Numbered from the stretch's first letter, positions 13,316-27,275 are shown. The stretch is DNA of 64,000 nt from Taenia hydatigena (GCA_036345935.2 JADWOT020000005.1:17772369-17836368), one strand, 5' to 3'. A program made the numbers and translations. The notes: generated by a model from the letters alone, not told the origin.

Positions 13316-14240
13316 ACCTCCGCTGGACAGCAATGCTTCCCGACTTTGTCAGTAGCCTCTCAGCCAGTCTGCACATTGGCAGTGCACTTTCTGTTCTGGT
13401 ACTGTGAATTCAATCGTCTTTATGCAATACCTAGGACGTTGCATCGGCAGGAATCTGTGACGACTCCTAAAAGGAGAGTAAAAAATGGCGTCCACCTTCG
13501 GCAGCAACCCCAGTTCTGTGGTTTTTAGGAGTACTTTTAACAGCTGAAAAGTGACGCTAATTGGAAATGTTTGGTACGAAGCTGCCTGCCGTGCCTGCAT
13601 GGTGTCAATGAGGCGTTCGTGCAAGACCTCCTCCTCAACCTCTTTACATCTGGATCGTACCAACATAGGTATGGCTGGGTGGTAGTGAAGTGCGAGAAAA
13701 AGTAAAGAGGAGGAGCAGATGCGTAGCTTCATCCTAATGGGACAATTCAAGTCTCCTCTTTTAATTAATGACTCAGCTTTTAGGCCGGTATTCTTACGAC
13801 TTTTACCCCTTTCCATAATACAATTCTCAAACAATACAAAACTCCAGTTCTAGTAGAATTCTTTAAGAGGGATCAGTGATGCGATCAACTACCTTCTCAC
13901 TAGCATGCATATTCGATGACTGGGTCAGTTTGTATGTGGGTGATTTTCTTACAGCATAGACTGCACTGTAGTGGCCGACGGGGTCGCATTACCAAGAGGA
14001 AGGCCGAGGAAGACGCTGAAGAGATGGCTATTCTATGCCTTGATTAGATACTGAACTCTTTGGCTTGGTGTTCTAGACAGTTTAGATTCGGCCATTGGGC
14101 TTTCGCCAAGCAACATGGCATCCAGGCCACGGCAGTGACCCCCAACCTTTCTGCACGTCGACAAACCATAGACTGTGCTAGTATTATGACTTCTTTTGTC
14201 TCCAAGACAGACTCTGTGTCTGTCATGCCTCTAAAGAAAA
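13316..14240. repeat. Dispersed composite repeat (family 2), locus A
   Basis: Three blocks recur elsewhere in the window: (i) a GACGACTCC...AAAAATGGC block near 13460, also at 17528; (ii) an AATACAATTCTCAAAC to GATGACTGGGTCAG block at 13820-13960, also at 17880, 38400 and 40560; (iii) a TTCTGCACGTCGACAAACC to ATGACTTCTTTTG block at 14145-14205, also at 18215 and 40045. Order is the same as at locus B. This is an old, degraded interspersed element. The 161-codon minus-strand frame over its 5' part has no recognisable domain and is not called as a gene. Confidence 0.55.
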
Positions 14241-15150
14241 GGGTTACCTTATGTTTGCACTACAGAAGACAGTCTTTGGTATATCCGTAGGGGTCTTTAT
14301 GATTGATTTACTTAAATTTCTGCTGGCTTACTGTTGAAAGTGAAGATATATTAACTCATTTTCATGCGTGCTAATAATTTTACCCCTGACCATTATTCCA
14401 CACTCAGCACACATAATCTGACCAATTGCTAACTGAGAATAGGCTGGCCCTGAAATGATGCACTTGAAGATGCTAACAAAAAGCCAAAAATTTACTCTGA
14501 TTTGTGGTGAATGCTTCTCGCTAAGACAGAAAAATAGGAAAATCACAGAGGTTTCTAGGCAGACCGGCTCAACAATGTGGTACTTGATGATCTTATATAT
14601 TTTATCCGAATGATATTTGCCTCGATTTAATGTGTCTCAACACTGAATATTTGTGCCCCTTGATCGACTTTACTTTCAACATGTCTTTTAGACGAACTTT
14701 TTAGTCTGCGAAAAACCGGTTGCATAGCTTAAACTCTTTTAAGAGTACTTTTAATCGCCTTTTAAATTAGTAACCACATTTCAACAGGGATGTTATAATG
14801 CTTTGATTGTTCTCTTAGTTCTCCATCTCCGTTTCACGGGCCTCCAACTGTACTTCCGCTAGGCGGCATGCTACCTGAGCCATGTCGGTAGCAATCCAGT
14901 CCTGTTGCACGTCGGGAAAACACATTTTGTTCCAGATCTAATGCCTTCTTCGTCCCTGCAATAAAACTAATGCAACGAAATCGCATGATTGCACGCACGA
15001 TTGCATAAATTTTTACGGAAATTTTCCGCCTATTTTATCGGCTTTAAGAACAATGGTAACAAATGCGCTTTAAGGCAAGACTAAAGCATTTATAGATACA
15101 GTGTAGAGTTATGGCATCACTCTGAAGATGAAGGAAGACAATGCTAAGGC

Positions 15151-15295
15151 GTAATATGTATTACCTACGTACAGAAAAAGTGAGGGCTTATTGGTATGGC
15201 CCAGAGGCCATGCCGTCCAATGGAAGCAATTCATCTGAGCTCTTCAGCATCCAAGAAATCAGGCCGAAAAGTTAAACAAGCAATCAAAGGATTGC
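15151..15295 (+). repeat. Dispersed repeat family 1, copy c
   Basis: AATATGTATTACC, ACGTACAGAA, TGGTATGGCCCAGAGGCCAT and the 3' AAGTTAAACAAGCAATCAA block match copies a and f in order. A further partial core (GGCATGGCCCGAGATCATG) lies at about 15938-15960. Confidence 0.65.
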
Positions 15296-17514
15296 AGTCT
15301 TAGTCACAACGTAGTTGACGATGGACGTAAAATAGCCAAGGGTCGACAGCACCAGCCTAATTGGCGTAAAATAGAGCAAATATTCGACAACAGAGATACT
15401 AATCCCTCTTGGCAATTCTACTAGGTCTAAAGTCTTGGGCTGTTTGGGAATTGTATTGAAGGATTGGGTTTCTGCTGACCATCGCTAATTATAAGAACGC
15501 TGACCTGAAAGCAGTCAGTTAAAAAACAGTTTCGCGAAGATAAGTAATGGCGTGAACTCTTCATTCCCACATTACTCCCAGTCCAGGGCTGTTTAGTCAT
15601 GTGCATCTGGATTTTATTCAGCTGCTAAAGAATTGTTCACTTTATTGACACCTTCATATGGATTAATGGACACAGCCCTGAGGTAGTTGCCAAATATGGA
15701 CGTCATTCTCAACGCTTCCGTTAGGGGCCGTCCCAGGTTCACACATCCATAGCATGTATCCGTCTTCCATCTCATTAGAATTATTCTTTAGTAAAAGTGA
15801 TCGAGCTAGTTATCCATTGGAATAGGGTTAGCTTTCCGCTGGCATTAAAGTGGCGCCCCGAGACATCCCTGAAACGAAGGATGAAATAATACAAGAACGA
15901 AAATTGTATTGTCGGCATAATGAGGGGCTGACTGTTATCGGCATGGCCCGAGATCATGACGCTTGGCAGAAGCACAATGGCAATGGTCCCCAATGCTAGC
16001 GCATCCGAAGAGAAAAGCTAGGCAAACATTAAAAGCATGCCACAACTGTACGGAAATCGCACATAAATCACAGTGAAACAAAGCACGTAGGATACTATTA
16101 GCCCTAACTCCTACTGTTTTGAATATTACGGTATGGTAGACCAAGATTTTTGTATAATAGTACATGAAATCAAGGAAATAAAGGTGTGAGTAATGTGGAC
16201 GGTAACGACTTTACCAAACCGTCCACTAACTGAAAGAAGCATTTTCTTTGACAATTTCATTCATAAATTTATTTAAGCACGGGAACGTGTAGACCCCAAC
16301 TTTAAAATGAATTCCAGGTTTTATCAAAATACTGTTGCATTATCTTCATTCTCAAGGAAAATTTTTTTGATATTCGAAAAAATAGAACCTCGAAAATCTC
16401 AGAAGTTATTCTTCAGCTCTGAAACTTAAATACTGCCACCTTAGCTAGAGCATGACCATTGGCCAGTAATAATTAAATGCGAGGAAATCTACCAAAGAGA
16501 CTCTTCTGTAAAGGCCAAAGCCGGAAATTTCAGGTTACATTTGCTTAAATGTGAGTTTGATAAAACCCGGACACGCATTATATCTATGAGGAGTCCACCT
16601 AGATAGAAGGATCTACTTGCAAAGTTAGCCATAAGAAATTGCATTTCCTTAATCATCCAAACGGTCATAAAAAGAACTCACTGAGTTTAGTGGTTGTCTC
16701 ACATCAAAGGCTAGCTCATCTGGTCCTGACCACCCTCAGGTAACAGTTGTCTTGGTTGCTTGCTCACTTTCCGTGGGCCACCCTTGTTGCCGTTTTTTGC
16801 ATCAGCAGACAGCAGAACAATTGGAGTCTTTGTTCCTCACTCGAGAGAGTGTATTAGTCTTCATTATCCTATTATTCTTCCCCTTAATATCAGGGATTTG
16901 GGTCTGAGCAACCGACACAACAGAGTATCCCAAAAAAGTTCTGGAGAGGATAGGGGAGAAGAGAGAGACGCGTAGGGCCCAGATTCTCATGCCATCCACC
17001 TTCCTAATATACAATGAGTCTCCATCATAATGTCTTTAAGGCAAGATTGCACAAGCTGATTAACAGGAATACAATACAATGAAACGTATTTGTGAATCTG
17101 TGTTGCCATTTTGGGGAATAGTGAATTATAAAACCAACCCTCACAACTTTAACTGAGGCCTTAGTTAACTGCTTCTCCGCACCCTCTGGTGAAAAGTGAG
17201 GAATATTTCAATGGCATTTATTAGGTGGATAATATCAATATTTGGTACCTTTAAGATCTTTCAATGAGCCATCACTGTCTTCCAATTCACCAATTCTACC
17301 AAAAGGACGCAATTATTTTAAGTGAAGTCTATTCAGTTAGGTTATTTTTAACTTCTCCACGAACTTTTTGTCAGAAGCATATAATCTGCAATTGCCTTCA
17401 AATCCTCTCTTTTAGCTTGGTTAAATGACCACTTAATATAGAATTTTAAATTTTAACTTAAATGTTAAAGAAATGACTTTTATTGCTATCAAAAATGTGG
17501 CATTTAGCCGGATG

Positions 17515-18275
17515 GGCGAAGCTCTGACGACTCCCATCAGGAGGGTTGAAAATGGCATTTTCATTGACATCGGCTTTGGCCCGTGTTTTACAGGAATGGT
17601 ATAAACTATTGGACTGATGCTAGCCGTGAATCATCTGGAAATCTTCGTTGCGGAGCTCTCCATCGTACCTATATGAAGGTACCCATTAAGTGAACACGCA
17701 ATACCTTCACATCTCTACTAAGTGGATACAACCCAGACAGGCATGGTTAAGCGGGACCAAAGTGAGATCTAAGTGGCAAGGAACAGGAGGCGCGGAAACT
17801 TATTCCTATGAAACTATTTTAAACCCCGTCCTTTAATTAATAACTCGGCGGTGTGATTGTCGGCATATTTTTCTTCCCCTCAATACAATTCTTAAACAGG
17901 AGGAAACCCCTGATCCAGTGGAATTGTAAAAAGGAATCAGCCGCAATGCGTTCAGCTATCTTGATTGCAAGCAACTTCAGTGACTGGTACAGTTTGATCG
18001 CAGGCCTTTTTACTGCCATACCGACTACGACGTTATGATGGCTGAGTTAGGAAGTTGACCATGGGGAGCGTGAGGGAGGAGGCCCAAATAGACGGGCTTA
18101 TGCTTAGGTTGTTTGTTTAATACTTCAATTTGGTTTTGCGGGTACTCAAGGTTCGGGTTGTGCGCTCCTGCTGGGCAGAATGGCCTCCCCGTCATACCAG
18201 TAGCCTCTCGGCACTTCTGTACGTTGACAACCCACATTCTGCCTTGGTATTAAGACTTATTCTGACTTCTGAAAA
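17515..18275. repeat. Dispersed composite repeat (family 2), locus B
   Basis: Carries the same three blocks as locus A in the same order: GACGACTCCCATCAGGAG, then CAATACAATTCTTAAACAGG through CAGTGACTGGTACAG, then CTTCTGTACGTTGACAACC. Spacing differs through indels. No intact open frame is recognisable. Confidence 0.55.
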
Positions 18276-19139
18276 CACTTGTAATGCTAGTTAACCATTC
18301 TCAATTTTAACTTTTAGCTAACTAGTATTCAGGACATCATTGTCATTCCTTGGTTTAAGGGTTTAAACTAATCTCCACAAAAGGAACCAAGAAAATGATA
18401 ATGACTTGGATTAAACAGCAAGCGATTTAAATACATTTAATCCAAAAGTGATTCCAATTTTATAAGAAGAAGCATATTGATTTGAAGCTCTATTTGCGTC
18501 AAAATGCCATGCATCTTCAAACGTCGAGTAAAGGATGAACGCCTCTTCCATTGTGCACTTTTGGAGCGTAAGAATTTTTCTGGCACCGATGAAAGGGGCA
18601 ACTTGCCATGTCTAGTAGTGTGCAGAGGTGGCCACTTTAATACTACCCCTTCGGTGAGTTGCATTTTTTTCAGACGAGAATAAAACGAAAGTGAAAGCAA
18701 TCACAGTAGTATGCAAAATGCTGGGCACATAATATGAGTTTTGCTTAAATTAATAAAGACTAAATTTGACATTGTAAATGCTGTAGCAAATTTTCAACTC
18801 CTAACCTTGTATCAGTCACCCGAATCTAGGTGTTTATCTCCACATCTGCACTGTCATTGTTTTGAGACGGGACTCTTATCAAAAAATCGCACGAATTTTC
18901 AAACCAGTTCATCCATGCATTTGAAAAACCACTATAAAATATGCCATTTGAGGGCAACCTCCGAGTGAGATAGTTGATGGAAAACCGCTGAAACAGACAA
19001 GCAAGAAAATTGCAAACTAGGGCTTAGAGTACTTGAATCGACCGCAATTGTTATCAAAATAACGTTTATATATTTGGTAAAACCTAGATTCGCCAGAGGT
19101 TTCGTATCAGCGCCTGAGTCATTTCCAAGGATGAATGAA

Positions 19140-19225
19140 GTAATACCGCCCAGCAGAAGCACAATCGAGGAGCCTTAAGTGCCCAAGTAACTCAAACGAC
19201 GAGTTAAGTAAACAATCGAAGTGCC
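19140..19225 (+). repeat. Dispersed repeat family 1, 3'-half fragment
   Basis: GCAGAAGCACAAT, GAGCCTTAAGTGCCCA and GACGAGTTAAGTAAACAATC match the 3' half of copy a without the 5' blocks, so this is a truncated copy. Confidence 0.5.
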
Positions 19226-19784
19226 TTTTGAGCGCCATCCATGGCGCTCTCCTTCGTTAGCCTTCCTCATCGTCCACCATAAAGTACCTAATGGCCTAAG
19301 ACAAACTGGTACGAGTCAACCGTCCCAATCTCAGAGTTTGCGTGTAACCTGGAAGGCATTTCACCGGCTACTTGGGGACAAAGCTTCGCGTCCAATCTTC
19401 CTTGTCACATTCTTTTCATTTCAGTGCTGCTCAGCTATATCTGTCGCGATTCTATTCGGCCAGTGAAGAGGTATAGGAGGCATTGCGTGCTCACTTAACT
19501 GAAATCTTTATGCAAGTACCGTTGACAACTCCATGACGAACTATTCCAGATGGTTTCTGATCATGGCTAGCATAGTTCTTAGTGTTTGTAGCATTTCTTT
19601 AGACCACGGGACTAGAGCGGCTGCCGTTGTAGACGTCTTTCTCCTCATAGATTATCCCTTCCAAAGTCAATGCCCTTATTCCATCGCGCCAATGCTTGAC
19701 AGTCAGCAACGGAAGTCAGGGCAGTTGTCACCAAAGTAGCCTCTAATTTTTTCCTAGATCGAAAAGAAGTCCTTATATTAACAC

Positions 19785-19930
19785 GAAATATGTATTGCCA
19801 ACGTACAGAAGGATAGGGACTACCGGCTTGACCTAGAGGCCGGTAGTACAATAACCGTGCCATTCGATACCCGAGTATCCGAATCCAAGCGTTAAACAAA
19901 CATTTAAAGTATCGTACTGCCTCTAAACTA
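19785..19930 (+). repeat. Dispersed repeat family 1, copy f
   Basis: AATATGTATTGCCAACGTA start, GACTACCGGCTTGACCTAGA core and a 3' GTTAAACAAACATTTAAA block. The core folds as ACCGGC/GCCGGT, whereas the copy at 36960 folds as CTGGC/GCCAG around the same loop position; see findings. Confidence 0.6.
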
Positions 19931-22112
19931 AGGATCTCAAAAATTGAGCCTTTTAATGGAATCAATGCCAATGGTCCTAAGTTTTATCAAAATTAGTCAT
20001 TTGACTTTTCATTTCATGACTGTCTTACCACCATGCTTACCACTAAAGGCATTGGAACATTCCGCTACTCCGAAGATTTTCTGAGTAGCTTTGCTACCAT
20101 CATACAAAAGGGCTGAGGAACGTGAAGCGTAGGTGACATTGGTAGAGCTTAACACCACTAATGTAGCGTCCATGTCACAGAGAATTCAAGAGAGTGAAGC
20201 AAACATCATCGCACTGCGCATGCTAATTAAGATGAAGTCATAGAGATAGTAATGCTCATTTAGGCCGGCGCATATTCCACAATATGGAAGCTGAATCTTG
20301 ATTCTGCACTTAAAGAGAGCCTTAAAATTAAGAGCAGGCTTGTTTGCATCAATCCATGCAACTGTGTTGCTTTTAGAATAATAACAGTTAAGCTAAAAGT
20401 ACGCTAAAGTTTCATTAAAAAATGAAGCAACCTACCAAGTCAATACCCTTCAGAAAGAAATTCAATCGCATAACTTTGTTTCAAGCCATCTACAAAGCAC
20501 TGAAATGTTGACACACTTTACTATCAGATTAAGATAGACGCACTAAACTGCGAGCTTTTTATTTGGGAAGTAAGATTCCAACCTACGATTGCATCAAAGA
20601 CGAGTGAGGAGTCGCAGAAACAACCATCTATCAGTCTCTCGCTCCCTCAAAACACGCAAATCGCACACAATACTTCAACACGACTTGGCTGGACTAGCAC
20701 GAGATGGACTATCAGCATCAGATAACACTTGGGTGCGTCGATTCGCATTGAGAGTTAATTGCTCCTGATTTAGTTTTGGACAATGAGTCTGCCAATAATG
20801 CGAGTGTTTGGTGAGCTTTAAACATTCAAAATGATATGAGGCTGATTTTTCACTCATTTCTGTTTATTTTAAATAAAGATTAGAAATGATATTCATAGCT
20901 TTTGAAATTTCGAAGCAGGTTTGAGTCATGCGATTTCTTAAATTCTACCTGTATGTCACCAATTAATTTATGAAGGTGGGTCTTTTTATGCTGTTTTGCA
21001 ACAGAAAATTGTTGCCTCTAAGTTAACCTAAGCATCATAAATGCTACAAAATGAATGGGTGTCCCCAGTTAAACACTAACAAACGCTATTAAGATTCAAG
21101 GCCTCAAGTTGTCCTTCACTCTACTCTCCTAAGTTGTAAGAAAGTGTTTTGTGTTTCGTACTGGCTTCTGACTGATTTGTGATGCGAATTGGCTTTTGTA
21201 CTGCAACTTTTACTAGGCAAACAAACACCCTAGGTCATCCCAAAACGATCTAACCAAAACCTAAGGCACGCATCACCCCATCCAAAAAGATTGCTTGCGC
21301 TATGTGTAGTGAATGATAGGTCTGCCTATTCACCCTGTATCGTTCAATCTAGTAAATACCAAACAAAAATTACTGCCAAAGTGCAGACGAAAACCCATTC
21401 TTTAGAAGCAGTAGGGATCGGTCAATCAGGTGAGATGAAGACACAGTCTTACAAGACAATACAAGTATTCGTGGTACATTACTTCCTCACGGAGGAAACA
21501 TGATACCTCCATTTATGTTTTTTGCATGGTAATCACAAATGCGCACATTAGTTGCTGAAAGTATTAATGAATTGTTCTGATCAAAACGATAAAATAGTAT
21601 GTTTGGATGCTCTCTAAGGAAGGCCATCAGAAGGTGCCAGTTCAATACCTCAAACAACACGATTAATAGGGTTTGTGTCATTTTTTGATTGCTCGGTTAT
21701 CTGTAAAAGATTCACAAAGCATGACACCGGACCCATTGGAGAGGGACCTATTGCATTGATAGGATTTATTTTGTTAAAAAAAGGTCAAATAGATTGCAAG
21801 TACCCATAATTTACCATAGGGATTAGGCCTTAAAAGCGTTTCATTAAGTTGCCAACTCTCAAAATTCTTTATCGGAGGCGCAAAAGTAAGAAGCTAGAGG
21901 CACTAAGATTCCACAAGAGAACATCTCTATGGTCAAATTATTGAGGTTGCATTATTCTTAAACAAATTAATGCCTCTAAGTTTATGAAGCTCCACCCATT
22001 GCGGTTGTTTCGAAGTGCATTTCATGGGAGCGCTAGGAGAGGTCTATGAGTCTTATCAAACAGAGTAATGTGTTGAAAGGAGGAGAAAGGCTTCAACACG
22101 TATACAATTAGT

Positions 22113-22128
22113 GCCACAAATATGTGAC
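22113..22128. repeat. Palindrome GNCAC-N6-GTGAC, copy 4
   Basis: GCCACAAATATGTGAC: same 16-bp length and same AAATAT core as copy 5, with one arm mismatch. Confidence 0.5.
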
Positions 22129-23666
22129 GTGTTCTTATTAGTTAATGATAGTCATTTTCAACTCAGTGTCGTCTGATTGAATTGGAGACAACGAAGTGGA
22201 CCTAGAACATGTTTAGCCTGACGTAAATACGCCCCTTTGGTTACGAGACAGCTAAAGTCGCGTTCGAACAATAAAGTGCCCTAGTTGTGGTAGTTGACTT
22301 TTGTCCGGGTTAAGGAAAAAGTGCTAAATAGATGAGACCACCAGTCATGGTAGTTCTCGAAAATAAGTGAATGCTAGGGCACTAGGGCGACCGAGACCCA
22401 TTGATAACTAAGGGCATTTAAGTAGATAAGAATTTCGTGCTCTCTAGATCTATACTTTTAAATCAAGGTATTTTTGTCAGAATCAGTAGGAATAAAGCAT
22501 GCTAGAATAGACATTGCAGTGATGGTGACATCTGACTCGGAATGGCGCCCCTGCACTCATAAGCAAGTAAATAGAACTTTTGTCAGTCTGATCAGTTAGA
22601 ATTTTTCCTCCTTTCCCAGCCGTTATAGACGCACTGTGGGAGAGCGGAACGCGCAGATCCTTAGCGGCGATCTTATCGTTTGGAGCCGCCCAGAAAACGC
22701 CCCCTTAGGGTCGACTAGAGATAGATAGTGAACTCCACAAGGGAAAACAGGTTTTGCGTACTTATCGAATCGCGCAAACCTCTCATTCGCTTTCCCAACT
22801 GCGATCTTTCGACAGGCCTCTATCTTGCCCTCCCATCTCTCTTTCTCTTCCTCTTAAATGCGAGATTTTGTTGGTGGGTTGATTTTTACTTTCTAAACTC
22901 ATCCGCTTGGAACAATCTCTGGGAGGTTGAATGAGTAGTGAGCATGTAATAGTAATAACCCCGGTAGGTGGGATCAGATTTTACTTAAAATCATTCGAAT
23001 TATGGCGCTCATGTCGCCAGAAAATGGTACGTTTGACGCCAGACATTGCATTGGCAAAATGAAACAATTACTTTCATGCTAATCACGCCTAAAAATCCCC
23101 GCAATACTTTCAATAAATCGCAACGATTGTGCAATAATCCTTTGTTATTGAAGCTTCTATATCAAGATAGACATTTATTTTGGGTTATTTGGCTCATTAA
23201 ACACAGCGTGAGGCGTCCGAATGACAGGCGTTAGGCTGTTCATTACTCAAGTCGGAGAACCGTGTCGACCTTCACAGTCCAGACAGTCTATTTTTTAATG
23301 CACGTGCATACTGCTCAAAGACTAAAATGATGGATTTGTCTTGAGATCAGAAAGTTACCCATGTATTTATTTATTGGCAGTATACTTAAAACATCATTTT
23401 GCGACACAATGCTGTTCAATCACGTTAATAGCATAAACTGGATTGATTGTAAATTAGGTTAGACTTTTGGCTGTAATTTTAACTGCTATTGAATTGATCC
23501 ACATGAGGCACATCATCCGTCAATAGGCGTCAAAATGCTATTATGCCAATTATAATGATTTGTTAAAATTGTCAAAAGTATTTTACAAATAATACTGAAT
23601 AAGAAATTCAGTTTAAATAGTATTTGATAGATAGGAGCGCCTCATTGCATATTTACCTGATCCCAC

Positions 23667-23682
23667 GTCACAAATATGTGAC
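23667..23682. repeat. Palindrome GTCAC-N6-GTGAC, copy 5
   Basis: GTCACAAATATGTGAC: perfect six-base arms GTCACA/TGTGAC around AATA. Confidence 0.7.
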
Positions 23683-24659
23683 ATACATTATTTGTCATTT
23701 CATTATAACTTTTTGCACCAAGTTTTGCTTGTTTTTTTAAATAATGAATTTAAGTTAATGAAAGGGGAAAATACATTACAGAGCTGAGGACAACCATCGC
23801 ATTTTTAATCCATAGTACTTAATTTTATGTTGGAACAATAAAATATTTAAGCTTAGAAGCCCAGTAATTTTCATTATTAAGAAGCCAATTTGACTCAAAG
23901 AAGAGGGCAGGCTTTAAAAAATGCGTGTTAGCTAAAAATATTATTCTGCAAACGACTGCTATCACACCAAACATGGCCAATTTTCAGGGAGCGATCCAAC
24001 ATTTCTTGAGGAAGTTAGCAAATAAAGTGCTGATCTTTATAGGTAGGGTCAGTTTCTAGTAATAACGGACTCAACAATCCTTGCAAAAGCTGCGATTTTT
24101 AACATTTCTTATAACACATCTGGACAGTTTGTAGAGAAACATAGAATTAAGGATAAGTTGATTTGAATTCCATTAATTAAAAACTGTTCAAATCCTGGGA
24201 TGTTAAACAATGAATTCGAAAAATTGATTTCCAAAGACACGGAAGACCTACACTTAATTATGAATGTCTTGCACTTCAAACTAAAGAGACAGATTTTGAG
24301 CCCCTTAATGCTGCTTTATCAAATATCTAGACCAACTCTTTTATTTTGGTGGCAATGCTCAAAACCATTAGCTTTTCATCCAATTTATTTACGCTGAAAT
24401 ACAGTTTTTTTAATAACTGCCGGTTTTTGGTTTACCTGAATGGGCCTTCAAGCAGTGACTGATTTTCTCAGTACAGTATTGACCATTTTTTACATTAGTG
24501 GGAACTTTTATCCCTTCCAAAATCCATCTCGTGTTTCAATCAACGTTCTCCTTTATTTAGAATTAGTATCTCCACAAAATTATTCGTTGTAGGTATCAAA
24601 GATAGTCATAGCACCATCAATTACCTCTCTTACACAGGGAATCGAGTTAACCACGCTTT

Positions 24660-24750
24660 TACGCGGCGTTGATTGGATGGCCAGCTGAGTCAGGAGTTCT
24701 CGCGCGGCCATTCAATTGGTTAGTCAATTCCCCGCACTGATTGGCTCAGA
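24660..24750. promoter_or_regulatory. Candidate regulatory patch with ATTGG boxes
   Basis: TGATTGG occurs at 24670-24676 and 24738-24744, with AATTGG between them near 24714, in locally CpG-rich DNA (CGCGCGGCC). ATTGG is the reverse complement of a CCAAT box, the NF-Y site. The nearest recognised gene on the + strand starts 3.5 kb downstream, so the link to a promoter is only suggestive. Confidence 0.3.
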
Positions 24751-25678
24751 TGGCGTGGGTGCCGACCCCCTTCAAGTTGTAGTCAATTAGAAAATCGCGC
24801 ACAGGCACGAACACGAGCACACACAAGTACGGTGGAGCAAGTTAGTGATTGCTAGGATTTATTTCCTCGTTCCCAATGTCCTGTATAACCAAATGCGAGC
24901 CTATTGACGCAGCCTCACCTACCCCAGAGGTCAATAACAGTGAAGCCTCCTCGTCTGTAAATTGTAAGTGCTTTGACATCTATCATGCTTTATGGTCGAC
25001 AGTAGTCTTCCTCGCTAACTAAATTTACGATTTTATAACAATGTCTTCACGGATCAAACGTTATTTGAGGACTCATTTTTGCATTTATGATCTGTAGTGT
25101 TTAATTACACTTTTCCACAGGCCATTCGTCTGGTTTTAGCATGTCTATCAGCTGGCTCATGTAAGTCCCTACCATTAGAAAGGATCGGAGTTAAAAAAGT
25201 CACATGCGATACTATTCAGTTGAAACCGACATGGTTTCCCACTCTAATGTTAAGTTGTTGGAGCAGATCGACTATTTAAGAATAAGAATATATGTTGATA
25301 CCATCACAAGGTGGTCTTTGGCCACCACCATTACTACAAGTGATACTTAAACCTTAGAGCAGAAGGACCACCCCTAGCAGAGGTTTTCTTTCCGCCTAAT
25401 TGACGAACAACATGGGGCTATGTGACAGCCTTGAGAGGCCTTAGATCTATTTATCGCTAAGGCGAGGACAGGGGTAAGTGTAGGTCAGGGAGGAAAGGTA
25501 GGCAAAGAGAGCAAAGTAGGAAGAGAAGAGAGGCAGAGAGAAAAGGAGAGCAGTGGGACGGCCGATTGAAAAACAGATGCTATCGCTTCTTCCCTCTCTT
25601 GCTTTCTATGTGCGTGCGTATGCAAATCTGCGTCGTCGACATTTGTGCGCACACCCTGTCGATATGGTGAGAGCGATA

Positions 25679-27275
25679 AGATAAGGCGAATTGGAGGGGT
25701 GAGGGCGAAAAAGGGATGGGGACCTGATAGTGGTGGGGTGAACACAGAACCATCCACCCCACCCTAGCTTAGCATAGCCAGCCAGGCAAGGATTGCATCC
25801 TCGCTTGATCTGATAAGGTCTTATCACTTCGTCGTTATCACTGCGAGTTCGCTTATCAGGCAGTTGCAATCTGCGTCCCTACCTTCCGAGTGAGTGCCGT
25901 CATGCAAATAAATGCCTAATTCTGTGCCCCGTCGTACTCTGAGAAACCGGTGGTAGTATTAAATGCGACTATCAATAAAGCGGTCGCTTCATCTCCCACT
26001 TTTCAAGTGAATTGGTCCAATTTTATCCAGTCTATCTGAAACAGGACTCCTGCCAATTAGCATTCACAGCGGCAAATAACAAATTAGTGGTACTGTTTTA
26101 AGCCAAAAAATAAGTGATTGCATCAAATTGCATCTAAGACAGGTTGTCAAAATTTAAAACAAGAATGTAGATGCAGAATGTTCTTGGTCTAAGGATGAAT
26201 GAGTCGTCCCCAATTTTGAGGAGTGGCTTATTTGGTCGGCCCGAACATGCAAGTGTTTAATATCATTAAAACATTAAGGAGATAGGAGTATTTTTAGCCT
26301 TGACAAAACCCCTTTTATGACAATGTGATGCAAAAAGGGGCACAATGTAATCGGCATCACGGGAAGACATCTCTACCTGATGAACAACATCACGTTGAGT
26401 TTGCGGAAGCGGCATTTTTTGGGCCATGTGTTGCAGTTGATTCCACTTCCTGCTAAGCCCATATATGTACGTGAGACCATCTCTGTGTGCATGAGTCTAT
26501 ATCGTCTTGTGGCTTGAAACGTGTCGCCTTATCTGATCCTCTTAAGGGCGTTTTTCCCTTTCTCATACCCCCTTGTACGTGCAACCTACTACCTCCTATC
26601 GGCCCCGCTCTATCATCTACGATGCAAAATTGAAATCCTGGGTTCATTGTTACATAGACTTAAAACTGGATTGTGGTGTGGTGGTTTATCTTTCCATCAG
26701 ATTCCATCAGGTGCATAGAGAGTCACAGGAAAGGCTGTGAGGAATGGACCTGGGGTCAGGTCGATTTAAGTTGCATCTGCATGAGTACGTGAGTGGAGTG
26801 ATATTATCTGCACAGCTCCCGTAGTTAACAGCAAAGAGATGATATCTACAGCTCCCCCCGACGCTAACAAACACGCAGAGAGAGAGAGAGTGAGTGAGGG
26901 AGATGGTTTTCTGTCGACCGACCGAAAGAGCAGGGCGAATGACTATACATACGTGCGCGAGTACGTGCTTGCTTTCTCACTCCCCTAGCTCTTTGCACAT
27001 CAAGATAAGGCGCTATCATGTCGCTCTTATCGCATGCGCGCTGGTGTGCGCATCAGCTACCGAGATATTGCGGTCTCTGCCTCACATACCTCACCCTCTC
27101 TCACTATCTCTTCATATTTATCGCAACTATTTCTTTATGTGTATAACCAGACACACATGGTTATATCTACTTATCTATCTGCCCTTGGTTATCTGGTCCC
27201 GCACACATGCCATCTGTCTAACCTTTCTGGTCGACTGACTCGATTCCCAGCTCACAGATATCACCATCTATCTCG
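25679..27275. promoter_or_regulatory. Dense cluster of WGATAR (GATA-factor) motifs
   Basis: By eye I count about 20 WGATAR/YTATCW hexamers on both strands in 1.6 kb, including four within 48 bp at 25811-25858 (TGATAA and three TTATCA) and four between 27158 and 27195. Chance expectation is roughly one per 400-500 bp. The cluster lies 1-2.6 kb upstream of the first exon of the FOG-like gene, whose vertebrate and fly relatives bind GATA factors. GATA-dependent autoregulation is inference. Confidence 0.5.
26877..26891. repeat. (GA)n microsatellite
   Basis: Short uninterrupted GA run inside the GATA-motif-rich interval. Confidence 0.8.

Larger units (their letters stand above)
19931..24660. other. 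Stretch without a supported gene
   Basis: Only short chance open frames (about 60-70 codons) occur on either strand, none with conserved domain character or flanking splice sites that join to a neighbour. Apart from the two palindromes at 22113 and 23667 I see nothing in it. Confidence 0.5.

Noticed and set aside
13349..13834. 161-codon minus-strand frame
   Set aside because: It lies in dispersed repeat family 2 and shows no recognisable domain; related copies do not preserve the frame.
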